Origin: an uncultured bacterium
GTDB lineage: Bacteria > Verrucomicrobiota > Lentisphaeria > Victivallales > UBA1829
NCBI GenBank assembly: GCA_900548385.1
Contig: URKJ01000024.1
Coordinates: forward strand, 1-64,000
Direction of reading: 5' to 3'
Length of the DNA stretch: 64,000 nt
Position 1 is the stretch's first letter, and every line of letters starts with the position of its first letter. Below the pieces are notes generated by a model, which saw nothing but the letters and a program-made list of their open reading frames with translations, had not been told where the DNA came from and searched no databases. Positions 44,807 through 53,613 of the stretch are shown here, one piece after another. The position numbers and the translations under genes are program-made.

Positions 44807-46285
44807 ATGAGCGAAGAGAAAATCAAATTCGGAAAGTCCAAGGTATTTTTCGACACCTTCACGCGCCGTCCCGGCCCGATCAAGAAAAACATGCACTACT
44901 GTCCGGGATGCGGACACGGCATTCTTCACAAGCTCATTGCGGAAGCGATCGAATATCATGACATTCAGAAGAAGACCGTCATCATCGCGCCGGTGGGCTG
45001 TGCGGTGTTCTCGTATTATTACTACAACTGCGGCGGAATCTCGGTTCCGCATGGACGCGCCCCGGCAGTCGGAACCGGACTCGTCCGCGCCCTGCCCGAT
45101 AATTTTGTCATCTCGTATCAGGGAGACGGCGATCTCGCGGCGATCGGTCTGAACGAGTTTCTCCAGGCGGCGAACCGCGGGGAAAACATGGCGGTGTTCT
45201 TTGTAAACAACTCGACCTACGGCATGACCGGCGGTCAAATGGCGCCCACCACGCTTCCCGGTCAGAAAACAGCCACAAGCCCCTGCGGACGCCAGATCGA
45301 AACCGACGGTTATCCGCTGAAAGTCTGCGAAATGGTCAATGCCCTCGCCGCTCCGGTCTACATCGAACGCGTGGCGCTGACTTCAACCGCAAAGATCATG
45401 AAGGCGCGCACGGCAATCCGCAAAGCGGTCGGTCTGCTCAAGGAACGCAAAGGTTTTTCGCTCGTTGAGATTCTCTCGCCGTGCCCCGTAAACCTGAAAA
45501 TGGACGCCAAAACGATCAACCGGTTCATCGACGAACAGATGAGCCGCTACTTCCCGCTCGGCTGTCTCCGCGACAATACGGAATCTGCGACGCCCTGTTA
45601 TTTCGCGCCACCCGTTCACGATCCCGACACGGTCCGGCAGGTGCTCTTTCCGCCGAAACTCAACATCGGCGTGGCGTCCGGCTTCAAAAACCAGTCAAAG
45701 ATTTTTGAACATGAACGCCGCATCAAGATCGCCGGATTCGGCGGACAGGGCATCCTGAGCCTCGGCATCATGCTTGCCACAATGGGGAAACTGCGGAACT
45801 TCAACGTCACCTGGCTCCCCTCGTACGGACCCGAACAGCGCGGAGGCTCCGCGAACTGCGCAGTGATCCTGAGCCGCAATCTCATCGGTTCGCCCGTCAT
45901 CGACGACAACTGCAATCTGCTGATCGCCATGACACAGGTCGCGCTCGACAAGTTTCTGCACGAACTCAAACCGAACGGCGTGCTGATTTACGACAGTTCG
46001 ACCATGAAAGTTCCGAAACATATCGCGGAATCGCATCCGGTATTCGGAATCAAGGCGCTGGACATCGCTCTGAGCCTCGGAAGCCTGAAATGCGCAAACT
46101 CGGTGATCCTCGGTGCTCTCTCCGCGATCCTCATCGACCGCTACCTCGAAGGAGCCGACAAGCTCGATTTCGACCGGGCGTTCGAAGAGGCGATCATCGA
46201 CTGCTTCAACAACAAGCCCGATGTCATCAAGCTGAATCTCTGCGCATTCTACGAAGGGAAAAAAGCCGTCAGTTTCCCGAACTGA
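44807..46285 (+). CDS. 2-oxoacid:ferredoxin oxidoreductase, fused beta-gamma subunits
   Basis: A 492-residue fusion. Residues about 1-290 are the thiamine-diphosphate beta subunit (MHYCPGCGHGILHKL, then SYQGDGDLAAIGLNE, VNNSTYGMTGGQ). Residues about 305-492 are the gamma domain (RRIKIAGFGGQGILSLGIMLA, PSYGPEQRGGSANCAVILS). In most genomes these are separate genes; here one open frame joins them with a short linker. It starts 1 base after the alpha gene, completing a ferredoxin-alpha-betagamma operon. Confidence 0.92.
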   Translation: MSEEKIKFGKSKVFFDTFTRRPGPIKKNMHYCPGCGHGILHKLIAEAIEYHDIQKKTVIIAPVGCAVFSYYYYNCGGISVPHGRAPAVGTGLVRALPDNFVISYQGDGDLAAIGLNEFLQAANRGENMAVFFVNNSTYGMTGGQMAPTTLPGQKTATSPCGRQIETDGYPLKVCEMVNALAAPVYIERVALTSTAKIMKARTAIRKAVGLLKERKGFSLVEILSPCPVNLKMDAKTINRFIDEQMSRYFPLGCLRDNTESATPCYFAPPVHDPDTVRQVLFPPKLNIGVASGFKNQSKIFEHERRIKIAGFGGQGILSLGIMLATMGKLRNFNVTWLPSYGPEQRGGSANCAVILSRNLIGSPVIDDNCNLLIAMTQVALDKFLHELKPNGVLIYDSSTMKVPKHIAESHPVFGIKALDIALSLGSLKCANSVILGALSAILIDRYLEGADKLDFDRAFEEAIIDCFNNKPDVIKLNLCAFYEGKKAVSFPN

Positions 46286-46309
46286 CGCATTTTCCTCCCG
46301 GCAGGAGGG

Positions 46310-46349
46310 AAACGGGGCATGCTCACGGAACAACGTGCATGCCCTGTTT
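46310..46349. terminator. Terminator between oxidoreductase and AraC genes
   Basis: A 13-pair stem (AAACGGGGCATGC / GCATGCCCTGTTT, one G-T), with A/T-rich ends, between convergent genes. Confidence 0.6.
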
Positions 46350-47164
46350 CACTCTTCGTGCATTTTCCGGTAGTTTCCGGGCGAAAGACCGGTCATTTTT
46401 TTGAAAAAACGGGAAAAATAATATTCGTTGTTGAAGCCAAGCAGGAAAGCTGTCTCGCGGGCAGTCTTCCGGCGGAGAAGAAGTTCCCCTGCTTTGCGGA
46501 TCAGCACGCGGTTGAGAAAATTTTTCGGAGTAATGCCGGTCTCGGAAGAGAATTTACGGGAAAAGACATCGGGACGCATCCCGGTCAGCTCCGCAAGTTC
46601 GGCGACTCCTGTTTTCGCATTTCCGTTTTTCTCCACGAACTCCACGACCTGCAGGAAATTGCCGTAACGTGTCACCGCATCACGTTCCTCCGCGGAGAAC
46701 ACCCGGAACAGACCGGAACAAAGACGGTAACACAGGGATTTCAATCCCGCCGCAGAAGCATACTCATCCGGTTCCCGCCATGCCGTCTCCGCCTCCCGGA
46801 ACAGACCGGAATCCCGGAGCGGGAAAATCCGTTTCGAGGCAGAAAACAGATCCACACCGGAATTTCCCTCCAGCCGGAAATGAATCGAAATAAACTGTAA
46901 ATGCTCCGTCAGTATCCAGCGGGTCGAATGAAATGCGGGAATCAGATACGCACAGCCGGATTCCAATACACAGCGTCCGTTGCAGTCCTCTATCCAATTT
47001 TCCACTCCGTCAGGATTCGTCTTCACCAGAAACAGACGGTTCACCGGGCGCATGGTCGCCGTCCACGGGCGCACCGGATAAACTCCGGCGGCGAAATGAA
47101 ACATCTCCATCCGCATACTTTCCGCAAGCCGCACGATTCCGGGACGATTTTTCAATTCCATCAT
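46349..47164 (-). CDS. AraC-family regulator, probably of the glycyl radical enzyme
   Basis: About 271 residues: an N-terminal sensor (MEMFHFAAGVYPVRPW, YLIPAFHSTRWILT) and C-terminal double HTH (GVAELAELTGMRPDVFSRKFSSETG; ARETAFLLGFNNEYYFSRFFKKMTG, LSPGNYRK). The start is uncertain: ATG 47164 is favoured because the longer frame (47215) begins only 43 bases from the divergent gene and lacks a ribosome site; a palindrome (47165-47179) abuts 47164. Divergent position implies control of the glycyl radical enzyme gene. Confidence 0.85.
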   Translation of the reverse strand: MMELKNRPGIVRLAESMRMEMFHFAAGVYPVRPWTATMRPVNRLFLVKTNPDGVENWIEDCNGRCVLESGCAYLIPAFHSTRWILTEHLQFISIHFRLEGNSGVDLFSASKRIFPLRDSGLFREAETAWREPDEYASAAGLKSLCYRLCSGLFRVFSAEERDAVTRYGNFLQVVEFVEKNGNAKTGVAELAELTGMRPDVFSRKFSSETGITPKNFLNRVLIRKAGELLLRRKTARETAFLLGFNNEYYFSRFFKKMTGLSPGNYRKMHEE

Positions 47165-47179
47165 AAAGTTATAAACTTT
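47165..47179. promoter_or_regulatory. Palindrome between AraC gene and glycyl radical enzyme gene
   Basis: AAAGTT-ATA-AACTTT, a perfect inverted repeat directly upstream of ATG 47164; a candidate auto-regulatory site. Confidence 0.45.
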
Positions 47180-47217
47180 TCTCTTTTTCGTATATTCATT
47201 TTTCTTCGGTACCATAC

Positions 47218-47223
47218 TATATT
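47218..47223 (+). promoter_or_regulatory. Possible -10 of the glycyl radical enzyme gene
   Basis: TATATT 35 bases before the ATG; TTCATT 17 bases upstream is a weak -35, which suits an activator-dependent promoter. Confidence 0.4.
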
Positions 47224-47258
47224 ATTCAAAGAAAAGCAAATCCAAAGGAGAACCGGAC

Positions 47259-49313
47259 ATGAAAAAATTTAATGAAACACGCCGGGAGCTTGAAACGCTT
47301 CACGAGACCTGCACATTCGATCCCGCCTCAGGTCTTCCGCCGGAGCAGCTGCGGGAACTCTTCCGCCGCCACCGGAAAGAAAATCCGGAAGAACCGTTCA
47401 TCCTCACCCACGCATATCTGATGCATCTGATATGCACCCGCGCACAAATACTCCCGGAACCAGATCATGCATTCGCCGGTCTCGTAAATCATGGCGGACT
47501 CTTCAACGAACTCCGTGTGGAGCACGGCAAATCCGCATGGGAAAAAGAATTCGGCGGGTGGAACGGATGGTTCAACATCAACGACTATGACCGCGGCTTC
47601 GGCTGCATGGTCGATATGAGCCATGTTTCCCCCGACTGGACCGCGGTCCTGGAGCTGGGACTGCCCGGACTCCGCGCCCGTGTTGCAGCAGCAGGAAACA
47701 CGCCGTTTCACCGGGCATGCGCCATGGTTTGCGACGGCGTCGCGGCTCTGGCGGAACGGCTCGGTTCAGCATCGAATCTTCCAACGCTCACCGTTCTGGC
47801 ACAGCGGCCGCCGGAAACGCTTCACGAGGCATTTCAGCTGACCTATCTGCTCCACGAAATGATTGAAAACGGCATGGAGGAGATCCGCACAATGGGGCGG
47901 TTCGACCGTGACTTTCTGCGCTTCTACCGTCACGACCTTGATGCCGGACTCCTTACGCGGGAAGAGGCAAAAGAACTGCTGAAACACTACTGGATCCGCT
48001 TCTACGCAAAATATCAGGGAAAACGGTTCGGCAAAAACTTCTGTTTCGGTCCCGACATCAACGAACTCTCCCGGCTCGGAATGGAATGTTATTACGAAAT
48101 GAACACGGTTGACCCAAAGCTGTCCGTTTTCATGAAGAACAATACCCCGGATGATTTTCTGAACCTCTGTGTCCGCTGTATCCGCGACGGACGCACCTCC
48201 ATTGTTTTTCTCAATTACGATATGATCGTACAAAGCCTCATCAAAGTCGGACGCACGCCGGAAGACGCGCAGAATGCAATCCCAATAGGCTGTTATGAAC
48301 CCGCCGTGCTCGGCAAGGAGATCTCTCTCTCCGGCGCGACTCATCTCTATTTCCCCTGCATTCTGCTGCACACGCTCCGTTCCGGACCTGCTTTCCACAC
48401 GTTTAAAGAGCTCATGACAGCGTTTCTCGCCGACCTGCGGACGACTGCGGAAGAGATGGCGCGGATGCAGTCACGTTGTGAAAAAATCTGGCACGATGTC
48501 AATCCGGTCCCTCTGCTCTCCGTCACATTTGCCGAATGTGTGGAATCTGGAAAAGACATCTCCGAGGGCGGAGCGAAATACAACACCACGGGATGCGTTG
48601 CCTCATACCTCGCCGACTGCGTGGATTCTCTCGCAGCAATCCGGAAACTCGTTTATCAGGACCGTTTCTGCACGCTGCCGGAGCTGAAACAGGCGCTCGC
48701 GGTAAACTGGAACGGATTTGAAAAACTGAATTTCCGCGCTCGGACCCAGTGTCCGAAATGGGGAAACAACAATCCGGAAGCGGATCAAATCGCGCTGGAA
48801 GTGGTCCGGTCCGCCGCCGGGATCCTCAATGCCCTCCCCAATGGACGCGGCGGCACGATCACACCATCCCTCTACGGACAGCTCGTCGTGGAAAAGGGAA
48901 AACTCATCGGAGCTCTGCCCTCCGGACGACGCGCAGGAGAACCGATGGCGAAAAACATGGACGCCTGCATTTCCATGGACAAACATGGCGTCACCGCGCT
49001 GATGAACTCCGTTCTCAAAGTGGATATGACTAACTGGCCGTGCGGAACGTGTCTGGACCTGATGATTCATCCGACTTCCGTGCAGGGCGGAGAAGGGCTG
49101 GACATTCTGTGCAGCCTCATCCGCACATTCATCCGCCGCGGCGGAAGCGGGCTTCAATTCAATATCTTCGACAGTTCGGTACTTCGCGATGCACAGGCGC
49201 ACCCGGAACGCTACGATACGCTTCAGGTGCGCGTCTGCGGCTGGAACGTCCGCTTCAACGACCTGGACAGAGAAGCACAGGAGACCTTCATCGCACAGGC
49301 GGAGCATCTTTGA
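47259..49313 (+). CDS. Glycyl radical enzyme (PFL/diol-dehydratase family)
   Basis: A 684-residue enzyme. The catalytic cysteine motif is IPIGCYEP, closer to GC(V)E of dehydratase-type enzymes than to the Cys-Cys of pyruvate formate-lyase. The C-terminal glycyl loop is VRVCGWNVRF, a variant of RVSGY. It is shorter than typical PFL (about 760-790). ATG 47259 follows AAAGGAG. Such enzymes need a radical SAM activase, which is not in the window. The substrate is unknown. The last 26 bases overlap the convergent DA1-like gene. Confidence 0.88.
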   Translation: MKKFNETRRELETLHETCTFDPASGLPPEQLRELFRRHRKENPEEPFILTHAYLMHLICTRAQILPEPDHAFAGLVNHGGLFNELRVEHGKSAWEKEFGGWNGWFNINDYDRGFGCMVDMSHVSPDWTAVLELGLPGLRARVAAAGNTPFHRACAMVCDGVAALAERLGSASNLPTLTVLAQRPPETLHEAFQLTYLLHEMIENGMEEIRTMGRFDRDFLRFYRHDLDAGLLTREEAKELLKHYWIRFYAKYQGKRFGKNFCFGPDINELSRLGMECYYEMNTVDPKLSVFMKNNTPDDFLNLCVRCIRDGRTSIVFLNYDMIVQSLIKVGRTPEDAQNAIPIGCYEPAVLGKEISLSGATHLYFPCILLHTLRSGPAFHTFKELMTAFLADLRTTAEEMARMQSRCEKIWHDVNPVPLLSVTFAECVESGKDISEGGAKYNTTGCVASYLADCVDSLAAIRKLVYQDRFCTLPELKQALAVNWNGFEKLNFRARTQCPKWGNNNPEADQIALEVVRSAAGILNALPNGRGGTITPSLYGQLVVEKGKLIGALPSGRRAGEPMAKNMDACISMDKHGVTALMNSVLKVDMTNWPCGTCLDLMIHPTSVQGGEGLDILCSLIRTFIRRGGSGLQFNIFDSSVLRDAQAHPERYDTLQVRVCGWNVRFNDLDREAQETFIAQAEHL

Positions 49314-50187
49314 CGGACTGGGCATCGCGGAGAAGCCGTTTCACTCCGGCGATCCCCTCCCGGTCTGCGACTGCACGAATGCGGCGGAACCCGGCACCAT
49401 ATACCGGATCGTTCCGCTTTTCCAGACGCCGGTTCAGCCGCTGCTGTCCATACTCCCGGTTGACAAGAAACGAGGCATATTCCGCGAATCCTTCCTGCAG
49501 AATGCGGTTCCGCAGATACGGAGCATAATGAAACTGCCAGTGATGTGCCAGCTCATGGGCGGCAATCTCAATGAAACGCCAGCGCGGCAGATGACTCAGC
49601 ATCAGAATCTCGCATTCGATCTTCACGATCTCGCGGCGACCGCCGCTGCGCTGTTCCGTAAACTGTGCGCGGCAAAGTCCGAGCTCAAGTGCGGTATCGC
49701 TGGTGCGCAGATCGGCAACTTTTAGCAACTCCGGATAGCTCACGGAGCGGAAACGGTATGGACAGTCGGTCGGATCTCCAAGAATCCGCTCCAGTTTCCC
49801 GCGTACATCCTCAAGCAGTTTCCGCATCTCTTCCGGCGAACGGATCGCCTGATCTCCGCAGGAATCACAGATAAAACGTCCGTCGGCAAGCTGCTTTGTG
49901 CGTCCGGGCAGATCACAGGCGAAACAGCGCGTCAGACGGGAACAGTGTCTGCATAACGAACGCCGTCCGCCCTCCGGAGTCGTAAAAACGGAGTACTCGC
50001 CGGTGATCGGCTGACGGCAGACCGCGCATTTCGGAAGCACCGTTTTCATACAGCGGATCGTGCAATAGATCTTCCCTTTGTATTCAAACACTTCCCCCGC
50101 CAGCGTTTTACGGCAGACGGCACAGCGCTCCGCCGCAGTCAGCAGCAACGGAACAAGGGCAAGCAGTATTCCAATCAGTTTCAGCAT
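49288..50187 (-). CDS. Secreted LIM/zinc-ribbon and DA1-like zinc peptidase
   Basis: About 299 residues. A signal peptide (MLKLIGILLALVPLLLTAAE) is followed by a LIM-like cysteine region (about 22-110: CAVCRKTL, YCTIRC, CAVCRQPI, CRHCSRLTRCFAC, CDSC) and a peptidase with His211-Glu212-His215 (AAHELAHHWQFH) and a downstream QEGFAEYAS. This LIM plus HExxH layout is that of the DA1 family known from plants, where DA1 is a ubiquitin-activated peptidase. ATG 50187 has GGGAG upstream; a longer frame from ATG 50376 with AAAGGAGG also exists but would bury the signal peptide. Confidence 0.82.
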   Translation of the reverse strand: MLKLIGILLALVPLLLTAAERCAVCRKTLAGEVFEYKGKIYCTIRCMKTVLPKCAVCRQPITGEYSVFTTPEGGRRSLCRHCSRLTRCFACDLPGRTKQLADGRFICDSCGDQAIRSPEEMRKLLEDVRGKLERILGDPTDCPYRFRSVSYPELLKVADLRTSDTALELGLCRAQFTEQRSGGRREIVKIECEILMLSHLPRWRFIEIAAHELAHHWQFHYAPYLRNRILQEGFAEYASFLVNREYGQQRLNRRLEKRNDPVYGAGFRRIRAVADREGIAGVKRLLRDAQSVKDAPPVR

Positions 50188-50415
50188 CGCAAAAGTTCTC
50201 CCGGATTCCCGTATTGTAAAGACACCGGATTTCCGTTTTAGTTCCGGCAGGAGACTGGAAAGAATCGAATAAAAAACAGCTGCCGGGCTTGAAATACGAA
50301 CCTGTTCCCAGCGGTCTCCGCCGGAAACAACACCGCTCCGCCCCTTTTCGGTATGGAAAACAATTATTTTCTTCATTTTCCTCCTTTCCGGCTGTAAAAA
50401 ACCGCCGGACGGGTG

Positions 50416-50423
50416 TATATTAC
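50416..50423 (+). promoter_or_regulatory. Probable -10 element of ileS
   Basis: TATATTAC with TGTAAA 17 bases upstream as a poor -35; the start codon is 43 bases downstream. I see no T-box leader. Confidence 0.55.
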
Positions 50424-50465
50424 CGGAGAAAAAGTAAATTTTAACTGAAACGTAAGGATCGGACC

Positions 50466-53400
50466 ATGTTTAAACCGGCAGGACAAGCGAATTTCCCGCA
50501 GATGGAACAGGACACTCTCGCGTTCTGGGAACAGAACAACACGTTTGAAAAATCCAAGGAAAACCGGAAAGGCGCTCCGGAATTCATTTTCTACGACGGG
50601 CCTCCGTTCGCCACCGGACTCCCCCACTACGGCCACCTCCTCGCAGGAACCATTAAAGACGTCGTTCCCCGTTATCAGACCATGCGCGGCAAATTCTGCG
50701 AACGCGGATTCGGCTGGGACTGTCACGGTCTGCCCGTCGAATACGAAATGGAGAAAATGCTCAATCTCTCCGGAAAGCGCGAAATCGAAACATACGGAAT
50801 CGACAAGTTCAACGAAGCCTGCCGGGGCATCGTTCTGCGCTATACCAAAGAATGGGAGCAGATCGTCAAACGCATGGGCCGCTGGGTCGATTTCAAAAAC
50901 GGCTACCGCACCATGGACCGCGATTACATGGAATCCATCTGGTGGGTCTTCAAACAGCTCTGGGATCAGGGGCTGATCTACGAAGGACACAAAATCCTCC
51001 CGTACTGCTCACGCTGCGCCACGCCGCTCTCCAACTTTGAAGCCAATCAGGGCTATATGGAAGTCGACGATCCGGCAATCACAATCCGTTTCAAAATCGA
51101 CGGACAGGAGAACGCCTATTTCCTCGCATGGACCACCACGCCGTGGACCCTGCCCTCCAACATGGCGCTTGCATCCGGTCCCGACATCGACTACGTCAAG
51201 GTCAACGACAACGGTACATTCTACATCCTTGCGGAATCGCGTCTGGGCGCCTATTACAAAAAGGACGTCCCGCCCGTCGTGGAACGCTGCAAGGGAAAAG
51301 ACCTTGCGGGCATGAGTTACGAACCGCTCTTCCCCTATTTCACCGGCAAGAAAGCCGAAGGCGCATTCCGCATGATCAATGCCGACTACGTCAGCACCGA
51401 AGACGGTACCGGAATCGTTCACATCGCGCCGGGATTCGGTGAAGATGACGCCATCGCCGGAAAAGCGAACGGTATTCCCGAAGTCTGCCCGCTGGATGAA
51501 GAGTGCAAATTTACAAAAGAGATTCCCGATTACGCCGGGCTCTATGTCAAAGATGCGGACAAAGAGATCATCAAGCGTCTGAAAGACGAGGGCAAGCTCG
51601 TCCACCGCGGCACGATCAAGCACAATTATCCGCATTGCTGGCGTGACGATTCCCCGCTGATCTACAAAGCCATCTCCACCTGGTTCGTCCGCATCGACCG
51701 CATCAAGGAAAAAATGCTCAATTCCAATGCGCAGATGTCCTGGGTTCCGGAACACATCAAGGAAGGCCGTTTCGGAAAATGGCTTGAAAATGCGCGTGAC
51801 TGGGCGATCAGCCGCAACCGCTACTGGGGCTGTCCTCTGCCGATCTGGCGCAACAAGGAGACCGGAGAAGCGGTCTGCGTCGGTTCCGTTGCAGAACTGG
51901 AAGAGCTCACCGGCCAGAAAGTCGACGATATTCACAAGCACTTTGTGGACAAACTCACGATCAAATCCAAATCGGGCGCCGTTCTCACCCGCGTTCCCGA
52001 AGTTCTCGACTGCTGGTTTGAAAGCGGCTCCATGCCGTACGCACAGAAGCATTATCCGTTTGACAACAAGGAACACTTTGAACAGAACTTCCCCGCCGAC
52101 TTCATCGCGGAAGGACTCGATCAGACCCGCGGCTGGTTCTACACGCTCGTTGTTCTTTCCTCCGCGCTTTTCGGCGAGCCCCCGGCGAAAAACGTCATCG
52201 TCAACGGTCTGATTCTGGCGGAAGACGGACAGAAGATGTCCAAGCGCAAAAAGAACTATCCCGATCCGAGCGATGTCATCGACACCTACGGAGCCGATGC
52301 GCTGCGTCTGTTCCTGCTCGGATCCCCCGTCGTGCGCGCCGAGGACCTCAAATTCTCCGAAGAAGGGATCAAAGAGGTTCTGCGCGGCGTCATGCTTCCG
52401 ATCTGGAACGCATACAGTTTCTTCACGACCTATGCGAACGTCGACAACTGGGAACCGCCGGAAGGCGAACTCAAAGCGCCGGAAAATCCCGCCAATCCGC
52501 TGGACCGCTGGATTCTTTCCTCCCTCTCCGACATGGTCACGGAAATCCGCGAGGCGATGGATTCCTATCACCTCCAGAAAGCCGCCAACCGGTTTGAAAA
52601 ATTCGTCGAAGACCTGACCAACTGGTACATCCGCCGCAGCCGCCGCCGTTTCTGGAAGAGCCAGAACGACACCGACAAGCTCGATGCCTATTCGACGCTT
52701 TATTATGTGCTGATCACGTTCACGAAATGCGCCGCCCCGTTCATTCCGTACATCACGGAAGAGATCTACCGCGCACTCCGCACGGACAACATGCCGGAAT
52801 CGGTTCACCTCTGCGACTATCCGGATGCCGTGACTATCCGCGACACCCGGCTCGAAAAACAGATGGAGAGCACGATGAACGCGGTCTCTCTCGGCCGTTT
52901 CCTGCGTACTCAGCGCAACCTGAAAATCCGTCAGCCGCTCGCAAAAGCGATCCTCGTGGCGGCGGATCCCGACGTGCGGGCAATGCTCACCGAAACCGCC
53001 GACATCATCTCCGAAGAACTGAACGTCAAGCAGATTCTTGTGCAGGACTCCGATTCCAGCCTTGTCGATCTCTCCGCGAAAGCGAACTTCAAGGCTCTCG
53101 GACCGAAACTCGGACCGAAGATGAAAACCGCGGCGGCAGCCATCGCCAAGCTCACCCATGCGCAGATCGGCGATCTGGAACACGGCGGATCGTTCGATCT
53201 CGAACTCGGAGACGGAACCTCCATTGCGATCACGGCGGCGGACCTCAGCATCAACCGCGCGGAAAAACCGGGCGTTACGGTCGCGACCGAACACGGCATC
53301 ACGCTGGCGCTGGACACGGAACTGACACACGAACTGATTCTGGAAGGCATCGCCCGCGAATTCGTCAGCAAAGTACAGAACATGCGCAAAGAGGCCGGAC

Positions 53401-53597
53401 TCGAAGTCTCCGACCGCATCACGCTCCGTTATCAGGCTCAGGACGCCATCGTGCAGGAAGCCGTTGCCGCATTCGGCGATTACATTTCCAATGAAACACT
53501 CGCAACCGCCATCGTCTCCGGAGAAGCTGCGTCCGCGCTGAAGACCTCGGAAGAGGACCTCAACGGGCACATGACGAAGATCGCTCTTGCAAAGTAA
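50466..53597 (+). CDS. ileS: Isoleucyl-tRNA synthetase, IleS2 type
   Basis: A 1043-residue class I synthetase. The HIGH motif is HYGH (54-57) in PPFATGLPHYGHLLAGT and KMSKR is intact (590-594, KMSKRKKNY). The editing domain lies in the middle and the anticodon-binding domain at the end, without the zinc-finger end of IleS1. HYGH and the length of about 1040 mark the eukaryote-like IleS2 class, which is known to resist mupirocin. It overlaps no gene and is followed by trpS 16 bases later. Confidence 0.95.
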   Translation: MFKPAGQANFPQMEQDTLAFWEQNNTFEKSKENRKGAPEFIFYDGPPFATGLPHYGHLLAGTIKDVVPRYQTMRGKFCERGFGWDCHGLPVEYEMEKMLNLSGKREIETYGIDKFNEACRGIVLRYTKEWEQIVKRMGRWVDFKNGYRTMDRDYMESIWWVFKQLWDQGLIYEGHKILPYCSRCATPLSNFEANQGYMEVDDPAITIRFKIDGQENAYFLAWTTTPWTLPSNMALASGPDIDYVKVNDNGTFYILAESRLGAYYKKDVPPVVERCKGKDLAGMSYEPLFPYFTGKKAEGAFRMINADYVSTEDGTGIVHIAPGFGEDDAIAGKANGIPEVCPLDEECKFTKEIPDYAGLYVKDADKEIIKRLKDEGKLVHRGTIKHNYPHCWRDDSPLIYKAISTWFVRIDRIKEKMLNSNAQMSWVPEHIKEGRFGKWLENARDWAISRNRYWGCPLPIWRNKETGEAVCVGSVAELEELTGQKVDDIHKHFVDKLTIKSKSGAVLTRVPEVLDCWFESGSMPYAQKHYPFDNKEHFEQNFPADFIAEGLDQTRGWFYTLVVLSSALFGEPPAKNVIVNGLILAEDGQKMSKRKKNYPDPSDVIDTYGADALRLFLLGSPVVRAEDLKFSEEGIKEVLRGVMLPIWNAYSFFTTYANVDNWEPPEGELKAPENPANPLDRWILSSLSDMVTEIREAMDSYHLQKAANRFEKFVEDLTNWYIRRSRRRFWKSQNDTDKLDAYSTLYYVLITFTKCAAPFIPYITEEIYRALRTDNMPESVHLCDYPDAVTIRDTRLEKQMESTMNAVSLGRFLRTQRNLKIRQPLAKAILVAADPDVRAMLTETADIISEELNVKQILVQDSDSSLVDLSAKANFKALGPKLGPKMKTAAAAIAKLTHAQIGDLEHGGSFDLELGDGTSIAITAADLSINRAEKPGVTVATEHGITLALDTELTHELILEGIAREFVSKVQNMRKEAGLEVSDRITLRYQAQDAIVQEAVAAFGDYISNETLATAIVSGEAASALKTSEEDLNGHMTKIALAK

Positions 53598-53613
53598 CAG
53601 AAAGGTATCAGTC

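Noticed and set aside
50188..50376. N-terminal extension of the DA1-like protein from ATG 50376
   Set aside because: A typical signal peptide begins at 50187; the extension would place it internally. The strong upstream ribosome site keeps some doubt.
50400..50465. T-box leader of ileS-trpS
   Set aside because: The leader is only about 40 bases and has no T-box sequence.
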